Origin: Pseudonocardia bannensis
GTDB taxonomy: Bacteria; Actinomycetota; Actinomycetes; Mycobacteriales; Pseudonocardiaceae
Direction: 5' to 3'
Assembly: GCF_012911875.1 (NCBI RefSeq)
Contig: NZ_JAAXKZ010000015.1
Coordinates: forward strand, 1 to 64,000
Length of the DNA stretch: 64,000 nucleotides
Made by a program: the position numbers and the translations under genes. Position 1 is the first letter of the stretch, and every line of letters starts with the position of its first letter. The notes under the pieces were generated by a model. That model saw only the letters and a program-made list of their open reading frames with translations, searched no databases and was not told the DNA's origin. This document shows, one piece after another, positions 36,111-43,880 of the stretch.

Positions 36111-36806
36111 TTAGACCGAGCCGGTCACCGTCAGCTTCGTGACGTTCAGCGTGGGTACCGTCATCTTGCCGCCCATGGCTGTTTCGTAGCTGGTCGAGCC
36201 AGTAACGGTGGCCTCGGCGGTGAACAGGTTGCCCTGAACCACAGTGCGGAGCGCGTTGGCGTCGCCGGTCAGGATGGTGTTGGTCGGATAGTCGGCGTAT
36301 CCGTACTCGACCTTGTGCTCGACGCCGTCCACGTTGGCGCGGAACGTGCTGGTACCGGTAGCCGGGTCGAACTGGGTGACCTCGCCGTACACAACCACGC
36401 GCTCACCCTTGTGCCCGTCCGGATCCTTGGCGATGAGCTGCCATTCCTGCGCAGTGATCGCCTTCGCCGGAGTGAGGACGGCTGGGGCAGCATTGCTACT
36501 GTCCGAGCTGGTGGAGCGGCTGCTCAGGCCAGCGATCACGAACAACGCGACGAACATGGCGACCACGCCGCCGAGAACCTTGGGCCACCTGCGCCGCTTG
36601 CGCACCGGCACAGAGGGGACTGGCTGCTGTGGAATGTGTGGAAGCGAGTAGGTTCCGTAGCCCGCGGTCGGCTGCTGGTAACCGTAGGGCTGTTGGTAGC
36701 CGTAGGGCTGTTGGTAGCCGTAGGGCACGGCCGGCTGCTGATAGTCGTAGGGCGGCTGACCCTGCTGGTAGGGCTGCTGCCGGTCGGGTTCCGGTCGCGC
36801 TGTCAT
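36111..36806 (-). CDS. Membrane-anchored protein with YGYQQP repeats and OB-like domain
   Basis: 231 residues. The N-terminus has tandem PYGYQQ repeats within a Pro/Gln/Tyr-rich tail, then basic KRRRWPK, one membrane span (VLGGVVAMFVALFVIAGL) and an exported domain. That domain, ITAQEWQLIAKDPDGHKGERVVVYGEVTQFDPATG, reads like an OB-fold/tRNA_anti-like module. Such proteins occur on actinobacterial plasmids without known function. The stop abuts the IS481 remnant. Topology parallels the 32654 gene. Confidence 0.7.
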   Translation of the reverse strand: MTARPEPDRQQPYQQGQPPYDYQQPAVPYGYQQPYGYQQPYGYQQPTAGYGTYSLPHIPQQPVPSVPVRKRRRWPKVLGGVVAMFVALFVIAGLSSRSTSSDSSNAAPAVLTPAKAITAQEWQLIAKDPDGHKGERVVVYGEVTQFDPATGTSTFRANVDGVEHKVEYGYADYPTNTILTGDANALRTVVQGNLFTAEATVTGSTSYETAMGGKMTVPTLNVTKLTVTGSV

Positions 36807-36944
36807 ACCCCGCTATCGGCACCCATAAAATGCCCGTTACCGGCTCTTCGGACGCAGTCAGCCAACATCGTTGGTTCTGATGATCCGCCGTGCGGTCACG
36901 CCACCAGCAGATGCAGGCCTACGCCGGTCCGTTGGCGATACCGT

Positions 36945-37649
36945 CTAGTCGACCTGGCTCTGATGCTTCATTCGTGCCGCGGTATCGAGCTCACTCATCG
37001 ATGCGATCACCGCGTCAGGCTCGAACGAGCGAAGTGCTCGATCCTTGCCGGGCTTGTTCGCGAACGCGATGACGGCGACGTCGGCCGCCCGCGCTGCCTG
37101 TATGTCGGTGATCGAGTCGCCTACGAGCACGCACTCCCCCGGCTTGGCGCCGAGCTGCTCAATCGCCTGGTACAACAAGCAAGGCTCAGGCTTGAGCCTG
37201 CGGGCCTGGAAGCCGGCGCGCGCTGCGATGCCATCGACGTCTGGCCCGAGCCCATACCGCTCGATGAACTCGCCGATCGCCGCCTCGGAATTATTACTGA
37301 CGATCGTGATCGTGTGACCGGTGGCCCGTAGAGTCGCGATGGCGTCGAGTGCACCCAGAGTGGGCGGAACCTGACGGACAGACGCGATCTCGTACTGCGT
37401 GAGCGCCTTCTCCGCCTGCTCAGCCTTCTCGCGGTCGAGCCGGTCGGATGCGTACCGCAGAACGTCGAACGGGTCTTCGGAGTAGCCGACCCGATCGGGA
37501 AGGATCTTCCGCCACTCCGCCGCTCCCAAAGCCCTCCGAACAGCGTCCGCGGCGGCCTGACTCCCTCGACCCGGGAACACAGCGCAGACAGGTCCGTCGA
37601 AGTCGAGGAGGATGTGTCGCCGCTCGGCGAGGAGCTGAACCAGGCTCAT
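36945..37649 (-). CDS. HAD-superfamily hydrolase
   Basis: 234 residues. HAD motif I is ILLDFDGPVCAVF (about residues 13-25), motif II is TIVSNN, motif III lysine is in RRLKPEPCLLY, and motif IV is CVLVGDSITDIQAARAA. The Gly-Pro after the second Asp is typical of beta-phosphoglucomutase/phosphatase-like members. It is co-transcribed with the GntR regulator (ATGA overlap), a pairing common on actinobacterial AICEs and plasmids; the substrate is unknown. Low-content spacer 36807-36944 holds no gene. Confidence 0.85.
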   Translation of the reverse strand: MSLVQLLAERRHILLDFDGPVCAVFPGRGSQAAADAVRRALGAAEWRKILPDRVGYSEDPFDVLRYASDRLDREKAEQAEKALTQYEIASVRQVPPTLGALDAIATLRATGHTITIVSNNSEAAIGEFIERYGLGPDVDGIAARAGFQARRLKPEPCLLYQAIEQLGAKPGECVLVGDSITDIQAARAADVAVIAFANKPGKDRALRSFEPDAVIASMSELDTAARMKHQSQVD

Positions 37650-38491
37650 TGCCGGACGGGTCGAGCGACGGTGGACCACATGCTGTCGAACCACATCTTC
37701 GACTGTGCGACGAACTGCGAGGCCATCGAGTCGGGGTCGACATCGGCGCTGTGGTGAAACAAGGTGGCGTCCTTGCCCATCAGGTCCCACATGGTCACCG
37801 ACTCGCCGTCGAGCTGCACCGCGTGCTCCTGAACCGGGTAGTAGCCGAAGAACGCCTCGGTGTCGTTGAGCAGGTAGAGCTTGAACATCGGCACGGCCGG
37901 CGCGACTCGAACCTCGGCCCGGGTGTGGTCGACGAGGCCGAGCTCGCGCAACTCGGTCACCGCGTCCACGATGGCCTGGGTGTGCCGCTGCATGATCTGC
38001 GTGGCGCGTTCCCGGAATGCCGGGCTGTCGCCCAGGTCCTCGACGCGGGCGGGCAACGTCCACGGCACGGCGGGGTTCGGCACCAGGATCCGGACCGTGA
38101 TCGACTCGGGGCGCAGCCGGCCGGCGCGGACCTTGTCGAGCGGCTCGGCGATCGCGCCGTGCAGCGTCTCCCCGGAAAAGCCGGCGAAGTCGACAGTCAC
38201 CTGCGGTGCCTCGAAGGCGCGGTCCATGTGCGGGCGCAGGCCGACTGGCCGCTCGGTGCGCTCGCGGACGAAGACTCCGCTCCCCTGCCGCGATACGACG
38301 AGGCCCTCGTCGCGCAGCAGACGGACCGCCTGCTGCACCGTCATCCGGGCGACGCCGTAGCGCTTGGACAGCTCGGGACCGGACGGCAGCTTCTCCCCTG
38401 GCTGGAAGGTACGAGTGAGGATCGCAGCCCGCAGGGCGTTTGCCACCTGCTGGTACGGGGGCCGCGGGTCGTCCGGGTCGAGGTCATGCAC
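37646..38491 (-). CDS. GntR-family regulator, likely element repressor (KorSA-like role)
   Basis: 281 residues. The winged HTH (YQQVANALRAAILTRTFQPGEKLPSGPELSKRYGVARMTVQQAVRLLRDEGLVVSRQGSGVFV) is canonical GntR; the C-terminal domain is long and unlike UTRA in detail. It is divergent from the replication/transfer operon. Palindromic TTGGCTAGCCAA-type sites overlap the facing promoter, so it probably represses transfer and replication genes, as KorSA does in pSAM2 (inference by position). ATG start at 38491. Confidence 0.85.
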   Translation of the reverse strand: MHDLDPDDPRPPYQQVANALRAAILTRTFQPGEKLPSGPELSKRYGVARMTVQQAVRLLRDEGLVVSRQGSGVFVRERTERPVGLRPHMDRAFEAPQVTVDFAGFSGETLHGAIAEPLDKVRAGRLRPESITVRILVPNPAVPWTLPARVEDLGDSPAFRERATQIMQRHTQAIVDAVTELRELGLVDHTRAEVRVAPAVPMFKLYLLNDTEAFFGYYPVQEHAVQLDGESVTMWDLMGKDATLFHHSADVDPDSMASQFVAQSKMWFDSMWSTVARPVRQ

Positions 38492-38521
38492 GCAGTGACT
38501 CTATGGGGCCACCTGCCTAGC

Positions 38522-38601
38522 GTGCTAGCCATCCTGACCAACTCATGAGATCTGCTTCACTTGGCTAGCCAAGCTGTGCTACGTTGATCTGGCTAGCCAA
38601 G
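38522..38601. promoter_or_regulatory. Promoter and GntR operators of the transfer/replication operon
   Basis: CTTGGCTAGCCAAG (38560-38573) is a perfect 14-bp palindrome. CTGGCTAGCCAAG (38589-38601) repeats it with one change, and GTGCTAGCCA (38522-38531) is a half-like third copy. A TACGTT -10 hexamer (38580-38585) with TTCACT at 38556-38561 (18-bp spacer) brackets the first palindrome, so a bound dimer would block the promoter driving 38627 onwards. Confidence 0.65.
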
Positions 38602-38626
38602 CTAGGTCGATGCCGAAGGAGCAGTA

Positions 38627-38989
38627 ATGAAGGACATCCCGGTCAACCTGGGTGGTTACAAGCTCACGGTCGTCGAGGCCCCTGCCCCGAAGATGCGCGA
38701 GACCAAGGACGGTGCCATGGAGCCGGTGGTTGACCGCAACGGCGTCCAGCAATTCGTGGTGGCACTGTTCGCCAAGCTCAAGGTCGGCCCTGGCGAGCGG
38801 GCGCCGAAGGGCGAGGAGCTGCGGGTCACCCTGACCTGCGACCCGGGCGAAGGCTTCGCCGAGGACACCCGCGTCGAGCTGGTCGACGCCCGGCTGAACT
38901 CGTACCAGATCGACAGCCCGGACGGCCGCTCGATCTCGGGCGTCTCGTTCAAGGCGATGGGCCTCAAGCCAGCCCGCACCGACAAGTAG
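38627..38989 (+). CDS. AICE-conserved small protein (SCO3933-like)
   Basis: 120 residues, single domain. It starts KDIPVNLGGYKLTVVEAP and continues VDRNGVQQFVVALFAKLKVGPGERAPKGEELRVTL, ending in FKAMGLKPA. Proteins of this kind open the transfer/replication operon of many actinomycete elements and are labelled SCO3933-family regulatory proteins; I am moderately confident of that link. The ATG has AAGGAG 5 nt upstream, and the gene lies directly behind the operator region. The following 39000-39124 holds no gene. Confidence 0.65.
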   Translation: MKDIPVNLGGYKLTVVEAPAPKMRETKDGAMEPVVDRNGVQQFVVALFAKLKVGPGERAPKGEELRVTLTCDPGEGFAEDTRVELVDARLNSYQIDSPDGRSISGVSFKAMGLKPARTDK

Positions 38990-39124
38990 TCCGCACCGCG
39001 GGGCTTTCCCGTCCCGCACGGTCCGGCCGCTGCGCCGGGCACATTTCTTCTCTTTCCTGCAATTCCGTATTGGCTCCCCCATGCCGAAAAACGGGCGGGG
39101 GCGAGATGGAAAGGCGGTGTCTCG

Positions 39125-39295
39125 ATGACCTGCACCGAGTGCAGCGGATCGGGCGCATGCGATGCCTGCGACGGATACGGCTGGCTTCCGGGCTCCCCGG
39201 ATGCAGTCGGTGAGGGGCCGGAATGCGACGTGTGTTTCGGCGACGGGATCTGCGCCGCATGTGTCGGCGGCGGAGTGGAACGGGTGAGTGCGTGA
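39125..39295 (+). CDS. Small cysteine-rich zinc-finger-like protein
   Basis: 56 residues with four CxxC pairs: CTECSGSG, CDACDGYG, CDVCFGDG, CAACVGGG. These match the CxxCxGxG zinc modules of DnaJ, so it likely binds two zinc ions. The stop overlaps the next start (TGATG). Small proteins of this type are found in AICE operons; function unknown. Confidence 0.65.
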   Translation: MTCTECSGSGACDACDGYGWLPGSPDAVGEGPECDVCFGDGICAACVGGGVERVSA

Positions 39296-39483
39296 TGAGT
39301 CGGATGGTGAATGGGCGGGTCCGGCAGACCTCGGGTGTCGGCCGGTTGGTGCGGCGGTTGGAGTGCGAGCGGCGCCGCTGGTCGCGCTGGGTCGACTCCA
39401 CGGTGCCGACCGAGCAGGCGTGGCGGGCCGGGGTCGCCGAGGGGCTGCGGCTGGCGCAGACCGCCATCCGGAAGGGCGTGTGA
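39295..39483 (+). CDS. Small basic AICE protein
   Basis: 62 residues, strongly basic and helical (GRLVRRLECERRRWSRWVDS, WRAGVAEGLRLAQTAIRKG). The ATG overlaps the stop of the Cys-rich gene by one base, so it is translated by coupling. I recognise no domain; a DNA-binding or accessory transfer role is a guess from charge and context. Confidence 0.55.
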   Translation: MSRMVNGRVRQTSGVGRLVRRLECERRRWSRWVDSTVPTEQAWRAGVAEGLRLAQTAIRKGV

Positions 39484-39487
39484 GGTC

Positions 39488-39781
39488 ATGGCCTCGGTGA
39501 ACCTGAAGCCGGTGAATCGGCGGGCGCTGCGCCGGTACGGGGAGTTCTGGCGGTCGTTGCAGCTCGTCGCGGCCGCGTTGGCGCAGGCGGAGCTGGTGGC
39601 GCAAAAGGCGGCCGACGCGCAACCGGCTCGGGCTTCGGCCGGCGGGACGGCGCACTGGTCGGCCCCGACCGCGCAGGAGCTGCGCTCGTCGGCGAAGAAG
39701 GCGGGACAGGCGCTGCACGTGATGGCGGCGTCGGCGAAGAAGTGGGAGGCCGAGCTGGTCTCCCGGGAATGGCGCAGGTGA
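39488..39781 (+). CDS. Hypothetical AICE protein
   Basis: 97 residues, mostly helical and alanine-rich (WRSLQLVAAALAQAELVAQKAADAQ; ELRSSAKKAGQALHVMAASAKKWEAELV). Heptad-like spacing suggests coiled-coil pairing. It begins four bases after the preceding stop. No family recognised. Confidence 0.55.
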   Translation: MASVNLKPVNRRALRRYGEFWRSLQLVAAALAQAELVAQKAADAQPARASAGGTAHWSAPTAQELRSSAKKAGQALHVMAASAKKWEAELVSREWRR

Positions 39782-39788
39782 TCGCGCC

Positions 39789-39971
39789 ATGTCCAGGACG
39801 GTGGATCGCACGATCGAGGACATCGACGCCGCGATGCGGGAACTGCGCCGCTCGCTGTCCGGGATCCCATTTCGCGCGGGCGGGTTCAAGAACACCCACG
39901 ACAACCTCGCCCGCAACGTCGCGCATCTGACGGTGCTGCTGGATGCGGCCCGTTCGACCCTCAGCAAGTAG
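39789..39971 (+). CDS. Hypothetical AICE protein
   Basis: 60 residues with two predicted helices (VDRTIEDIDAAMRELRRSLSG; THDNLARNVAHLTVLLDAARSTL). It is the last of four small genes before a terminator-like hairpin that precedes the translocase gene. No family recognised; the regular amphipathic pattern favours a real protein. Confidence 0.5.
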   Translation: MSRTVDRTIEDIDAAMRELRRSLSGIPFRAGGFKNTHDNLARNVAHLTVLLDAARSTLSK

Positions 39972-39984
39972 CAGTTTGCAGGGT

Positions 39985-40033
39985 GCCCGCCGGGTTGAGT
40001 CTTGGCGGAATCGACCGGCGGGCCCCCTTTTTT
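39985..40033 (+). terminator. Intrinsic terminator/attenuator before the translocase gene
   Basis: GCCCGCCGG (39985-39993) pairs with CCGGCGGGC (40015-40023), followed by CCCCTTTTTT. It is the only classic stem plus T-run in the operon, and it separates the four small genes from the FtsK/TraSA gene, so it may dampen transfer-gene expression. Confidence 0.65.
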
Positions 40034-40068
40034 CACCGCAATCCCCCCTTTCACAGGAAGGCGCGGCT

Positions 40069-41517
40069 ATGCGCAACCCTACGCGTCCCCGACCAGCCCC
40101 CCGATCCCAGGCGATGCGGGCCTCGTCCCGCCCACCGGGGGCCGAGTGGCGGGCCCTGCTCTGGCTGGCCCGGCATCCGCTGTTCGTCCTGATCCCCGCG
40201 CTGCTGGTCTGGGCGATGGCCGCCCTCGGCCCGGTCGCCGTCGCTCTCGCGGTCGGCGTGCTGGTGCTGGGCCTGCTGGGGTGGTCCCGGGTGCACCCGG
40301 CCACCTTCGACCGGCTCGCCGCCCCAACCCTGCGGGCACAACGGCGGCGCTGGACCGCCTACGCCGGGCGCCGCTGGGCTCACACCCTGGCCGACTGCGA
40401 CCTGGTGCGGGACAACCGCCGCACCGGCCGGGCCGCCGTGCCCCGCGTCCTGCGGGTACGGTCCTCCTCGCCGTCGATCGACACACTCTACGTCCGGATG
40501 GTCCGCGGGCAGGACCTGCGCACCTGGACCGAACGGGCCGACGCCCTCGCCGAGGCGCTGATCGCGCACCGGGTGGCGATCACCCGCGTCCGCCCCGCGG
40601 TGCTGGCGATCGTGGTGGAGCGGGAGCTGCCTTTCGACCACGTCATCCCGGCCCCGGAGATCCCCTCCGATCCGACCGATGTGGACCTGGGCGCGCTCGA
40701 CGTCGGGGACAACGAGCACGGCCAGCCGTTCACGATCCGCGTACGCAGCACGCACGGACTGGTGGCCGGCGCCTCCGGAGCAGGCAAGAGCTCGCTGATC
40801 TGGTCCCCGCTGCGCGCCATGGGCCCACTCATCCGCGACCGGCTCGTCCGGGTGTCGATGATCGACCTCAAAGGCGGCGCGGAGACCCAGCGCGGCGCCC
40901 GACTGTTTCACCGCTACGCCACCACCGCGGCCGACGCGCTGCGCCTGCTGGCCGAAGCCCGGGACGAGATGAAGCGCCGCCAGGACCACATGCGCGAGCA
41001 CGGCCTACGCACGCTGGACGCCAGCGCGGAGTGGCCGCTCGAGCTGGTGCAGATCGACGAGATGGCCATGCTCACCGCCTACGGCGACCGCGCCGACGTC
41101 CGCGAGGCCCTGCGGCTACTCGCCGAACTGCTCACCCAGGGCCGGGCCTGCGGGATCTCGGTGTGGGGCTATGTGCAGGAGCCGTCCAAGGACGTCGTGG
41201 ACGTCCGGGAGCTGTTCACCACCCGGATCTGCCTGGGCGTCACCGCCGCCTCCCACGTGGACATGGTGCTCGGCGACGGCGCCCGGGAACGCGGCGCGCT
41301 GGCCGACGAGATCCCCGGCGACCCGCGGCACGCCGGGATCGGGTTCGTCATCGACACCGGTTCCCGGCTGCCGGTCCGGTTCCGCGCCGCCTATGTCGAC
41401 GACGCCGAGATCGATGAACTGGTCGACCGGTGCGCCATCCACCCACCGGCCACGGGCGCCGGGATCGTTCCCTTCCCTCACGACGAGCGGAACCAGCGTG
41501 ACGAGGGGGCGGCGTGA
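40069..41517 (+). CDS. FtsK/SpoIIIE-type DNA translocase (TraSA-like)
   Basis: 482 residues. Two N-terminal membrane spans (HPLFVLIPALLVWAMAALGPVAVALAVGVLVLGLLG) precede the motor domain: Walker A GASGAGKSS near residue 234 and Walker B LELVQIDEMAML. It is the AICE conjugation motor, pumping double-stranded DNA between mycelial cells. The ATG at 40069 has AGGAAGG. The stop overlaps the next gene (TGATG). Confidence 0.9.
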   Translation: MRNPTRPRPAPRSQAMRASSRPPGAEWRALLWLARHPLFVLIPALLVWAMAALGPVAVALAVGVLVLGLLGWSRVHPATFDRLAAPTLRAQRRRWTAYAGRRWAHTLADCDLVRDNRRTGRAAVPRVLRVRSSSPSIDTLYVRMVRGQDLRTWTERADALAEALIAHRVAITRVRPAVLAIVVERELPFDHVIPAPEIPSDPTDVDLGALDVGDNEHGQPFTIRVRSTHGLVAGASGAGKSSLIWSPLRAMGPLIRDRLVRVSMIDLKGGAETQRGARLFHRYATTAADALRLLAEARDEMKRRQDHMREHGLRTLDASAEWPLELVQIDEMAMLTAYGDRADVREALRLLAELLTQGRACGISVWGYVQEPSKDVVDVRELFTTRICLGVTAASHVDMVLGDGARERGALADEIPGDPRHAGIGFVIDTGSRLPVRFRAAYVDDAEIDELVDRCAIHPPATGAGIVPFPHDERNQRDEGAA

Positions 41518-41732
41518 TGTGGGCCGTCACCGGATGGGCGCTCGCCACCTGGCTCAAAATCACCGCCGCCCTCGCCCTGCTCGTCGCGGGCTGCTGGGCG
41601 TGGCTCGGCACCTCCTCCGGGTGGTTCTGGGTCGCCGTCGTCGCTGCGGTGTGGGTTGACCTGTGGGCCGCCCGGGCGCTGGCCGCCGAATGGGAGTCCG
41701 AGGCCCGCAGCTCGTGGTGGTGGACCCGATGA
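41517..41732 (+). CDS. Small membrane protein of the transfer operon
   Basis: 71 residues with two hydrophobic spans (ATWLKITAALALLVAGCWAWLG; WFWVAVVAAVWVDLWAARAL), rich in tryptophan. Its start overlaps the translocase stop and its stop overlaps the next ATG (ATGA), so it is co-translated. It resembles spread (Spd) proteins of actinomycete plasmids in size and topology only. Confidence 0.65.
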   Translation: MWAVTGWALATWLKITAALALLVAGCWAWLGTSSGWFWVAVVAAVWVDLWAARALAAEWESEARSSWWWTR

Positions 41733-42304
41733 ACCAGACGAAGGGGCACCGGGTGCCGGGGCAGGTGGCCGGCCAAGGCCTGTTGTTCGACGACCTGGTG
41801 ACCGACCGCGTGCTGCGGTTGGCCCGCGACCCCGGCTACGTCCTGCTCGGCCCGGCCGACACCGTCTACCAGCGCGCCACCCACACCCGCGACGCCGAAC
41901 GCGCGATGCCGGTCGCGGCCGACGAGGCCACCACGGTGCACCACCTGCTCACCGCCGGGCGGCTCACCCTCGGCCACCGCATCGCCGTCGTGGCCGAGCA
42001 GCCGGAACCGCAGATGGCCACCGTCGTCGAACCCGCCGCGCCCGCCGCGACGCAGCCCGAGGGGCCCCGGTCGGTGCGGGTTCTGGTCGACGTGGTCTCC
42101 CCCGGCAAGGGCCTGGTCACCTGCGGGGACGGCGACTGGTCCGGCGCCATCGTCCGCGACGGCTCGTCCTACCTGGTCGAGACCGAGACCGGGGACGTCA
42201 TCGGCCGCGCCCGCTCCTACGGCCACGGCGCCGAACGCCTCGCCCGCCACCACGGCCACCGCGCCACCGCCGTCGAGATCGAGCACGAACGGGAGTTCTG
42301 GTGA
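41729..42304 (+). CDS. Hypothetical AICE protein upstream of rep
   Basis: 191 residues. No domain is recognised with confidence; LLFDDLVTDRVLRLARDPGYVLLGPADTVYQ and VLVDVVSPGKGLVTCGDGDWSGAIVRDGSSYLVE suggest a soluble mixed fold. It overlaps both neighbours (ATGA at the start, GTGA at the end), so it is an integral member of the operon. Confidence 0.6.
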   Translation: MNQTKGHRVPGQVAGQGLLFDDLVTDRVLRLARDPGYVLLGPADTVYQRATHTRDAERAMPVAADEATTVHHLLTAGRLTLGHRIAVVAEQPEPQMATVVEPAAPAATQPEGPRSVRVLVDVVSPGKGLVTCGDGDWSGAIVRDGSSYLVETETGDVIGRARSYGHGAERLARHHGHRATAVEIEHEREFW

Positions 42305-43698
42305 CCACATACACGCTCACCGACGCCCAGGGCGCCGTGACGGCCATGATCTCCGAGCGACTCCGCTCGCCCGACTACCGCCAGTGGCGGGCCAACGTCG
42401 AGGCCACCGGCGGCTGCGCCCACCCGGTCCGGCTCCGCGGCTCCTCCCGCATCCTCGACCGCGACGGCGCCGTCCTGGTCGAACGGACCGGGGAGATCTT
42501 CGCCCCCTGCGGCAACCGCCGCGAGACCATCTGCCCGGCCTGCTCCGACCGCTACGCCGCCGACACCTTCCACCTCATCCGCGCCGGACTCGCCGGCGGC
42601 GACAAGGGCGTCCCGGAGACCGTCACCGGCAAGCCGCGGCTGTTCCTCACCCTCACCGCCCCCTCCTTTGGGCCGGTGCACTCCCGCCGGCTCTCGGCCC
42701 GCGGGCGGGTCATCCCCTGCGGCTGCGGAGCGCACCACCGCGAGCACGACCCCGCGCTCGGCACCCCGGTCGACCCGGACAGCTACGACTACGTCGGCGC
42801 CGTGCTCTGGCAGGCCCACGCCGGAGCCCTCTGGCAGCGCTTCGCCATCGCGCTCCGCCGGGCCCTGGCCGCGATCCTCGGGGTCCCGGCCCGCGAGTTC
42901 CGCGACATCGCCCGGCTGTCCTATGCCAAGGTCGCCGAATACCAGCGGCGCGGCCTGGTCCACTTCCACGCCGCCCTGCGCGTCGACGGCCCCGACGGCC
43001 CGCACGACCCCGCCCCGGCCGGACTCACCCATGGCGCGCTGCGGGATGCGGTGCTGGCCGCGGCCCGGTCGGTCTGCCTCGAGGTGGCCCGCCCGGACGG
43101 CACCCCGCTCGTGTTGGGCTGGGGCAGCCAGGTCGACGTCCGCGCCATCACCCCCGCCCGCGCGGCGACGGTGGAGGACGACGCCGGGGAGATCACCGAC
43201 GCGAGCTTGGCCGGCTACATCGCCAAGTACGCCACCAAGGGCACCGGCAAGACCGACGGCCACCCCGACCGCCCCATCCGCGCCCTCGAACACGTGCAGT
43301 ACCTCGACGTCTCGCCTCACCACCGGCGCCACATCGAGACCGTGTGGCAGCTGGGCGGCCTGGCCCGCTACGAGGCGCTGAACCTGCGCAAGTGGGCGCA
43401 CATGCTCGGCTTCCGCGGCCACTTCCTCACCAAATCCCAGCGCTACAGCACCACCTTCCGCGAGATCCGCGGGGAGCGGCGGACCTGGCGCCTGACTGAC
43501 ACGCTCGACCGGCTCGCCACCGAGACCGACGACCTCAACGGGATCCCGCCGGACCTCGACACCATCACCGTGATCAACGACTGGCAGCTCGTCGGCATCG
43601 GCCACCGCAACGAAGGCGAACGCGAGCTGGCCCTGGCCATCGCCGAACGCAAGCGGGATCTCAGACAGCACCGACGCACGGAAGGGACCCGGCCATGA
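42301..43698 (+). CDS. RepSA-type rolling-circle replication initiator
   Basis: 465 residues. A cysteine cluster (CGNRRETICPACSDRYAADTFHLIRAGL) near residue 65 is followed by the HUH-like H-F-H motif at about residues 221-223 (GLVHFHAALRVDG) and a candidate catalytic tyrosine in AGYIAKYATKGTG. This layout is that of the pSAM2 RepSA family, which nicks a double-strand origin for rolling-circle replication before transfer. The origin should lie near or within the gene; I could not pick it out. GTG start overlaps the preceding stop. Confidence 0.85.
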   Translation: MTTYTLTDAQGAVTAMISERLRSPDYRQWRANVEATGGCAHPVRLRGSSRILDRDGAVLVERTGEIFAPCGNRRETICPACSDRYAADTFHLIRAGLAGGDKGVPETVTGKPRLFLTLTAPSFGPVHSRRLSARGRVIPCGCGAHHREHDPALGTPVDPDSYDYVGAVLWQAHAGALWQRFAIALRRALAAILGVPAREFRDIARLSYAKVAEYQRRGLVHFHAALRVDGPDGPHDPAPAGLTHGALRDAVLAAARSVCLEVARPDGTPLVLGWGSQVDVRAITPARAATVEDDAGEITDASLAGYIAKYATKGTGKTDGHPDRPIRALEHVQYLDVSPHHRRHIETVWQLGGLARYEALNLRKWAHMLGFRGHFLTKSQRYSTTFREIRGERRTWRLTDTLDRLATETDDLNGIPPDLDTITVINDWQLVGIGHRNEGERELALAIAERKRDLRQHRRTEGTRP

Positions 43699-43880
43699 CC
43701 GCCGACAAGCTCTGGACGGTGCAGCAGCTCGCCGACTACCTCGGCGTGCCGGTGCAGACGATCTATCAGTGGCGCAAGCGGGATTACGGCCCGCCCGGTC
43801 GGAAGATGGGCAAGCACGTGCGCTATCGGCCATCGGACGTTGAGCGGTGGATCGACAGCCTCGGAACTCGTGTCGCCTGA
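43695..43880 (+). CDS. xis: Excisionase (MerR-like HTH)
   Basis: 61 residues: LWTVQQLADYLGVPVQTIYQWRKRDYGPPGRKMGKHVRYRPSDVERWIDS is a complete excisionase/helix-turn-helix 17 domain. It directs the integrase toward excision. It overlaps rep (ATGA) and the integrase start (TGATG), the usual rep-xis-int order. Confidence 0.92.
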   Translation: MTADKLWTVQQLADYLGVPVQTIYQWRKRDYGPPGRKMGKHVRYRPSDVERWIDSLGTRVA

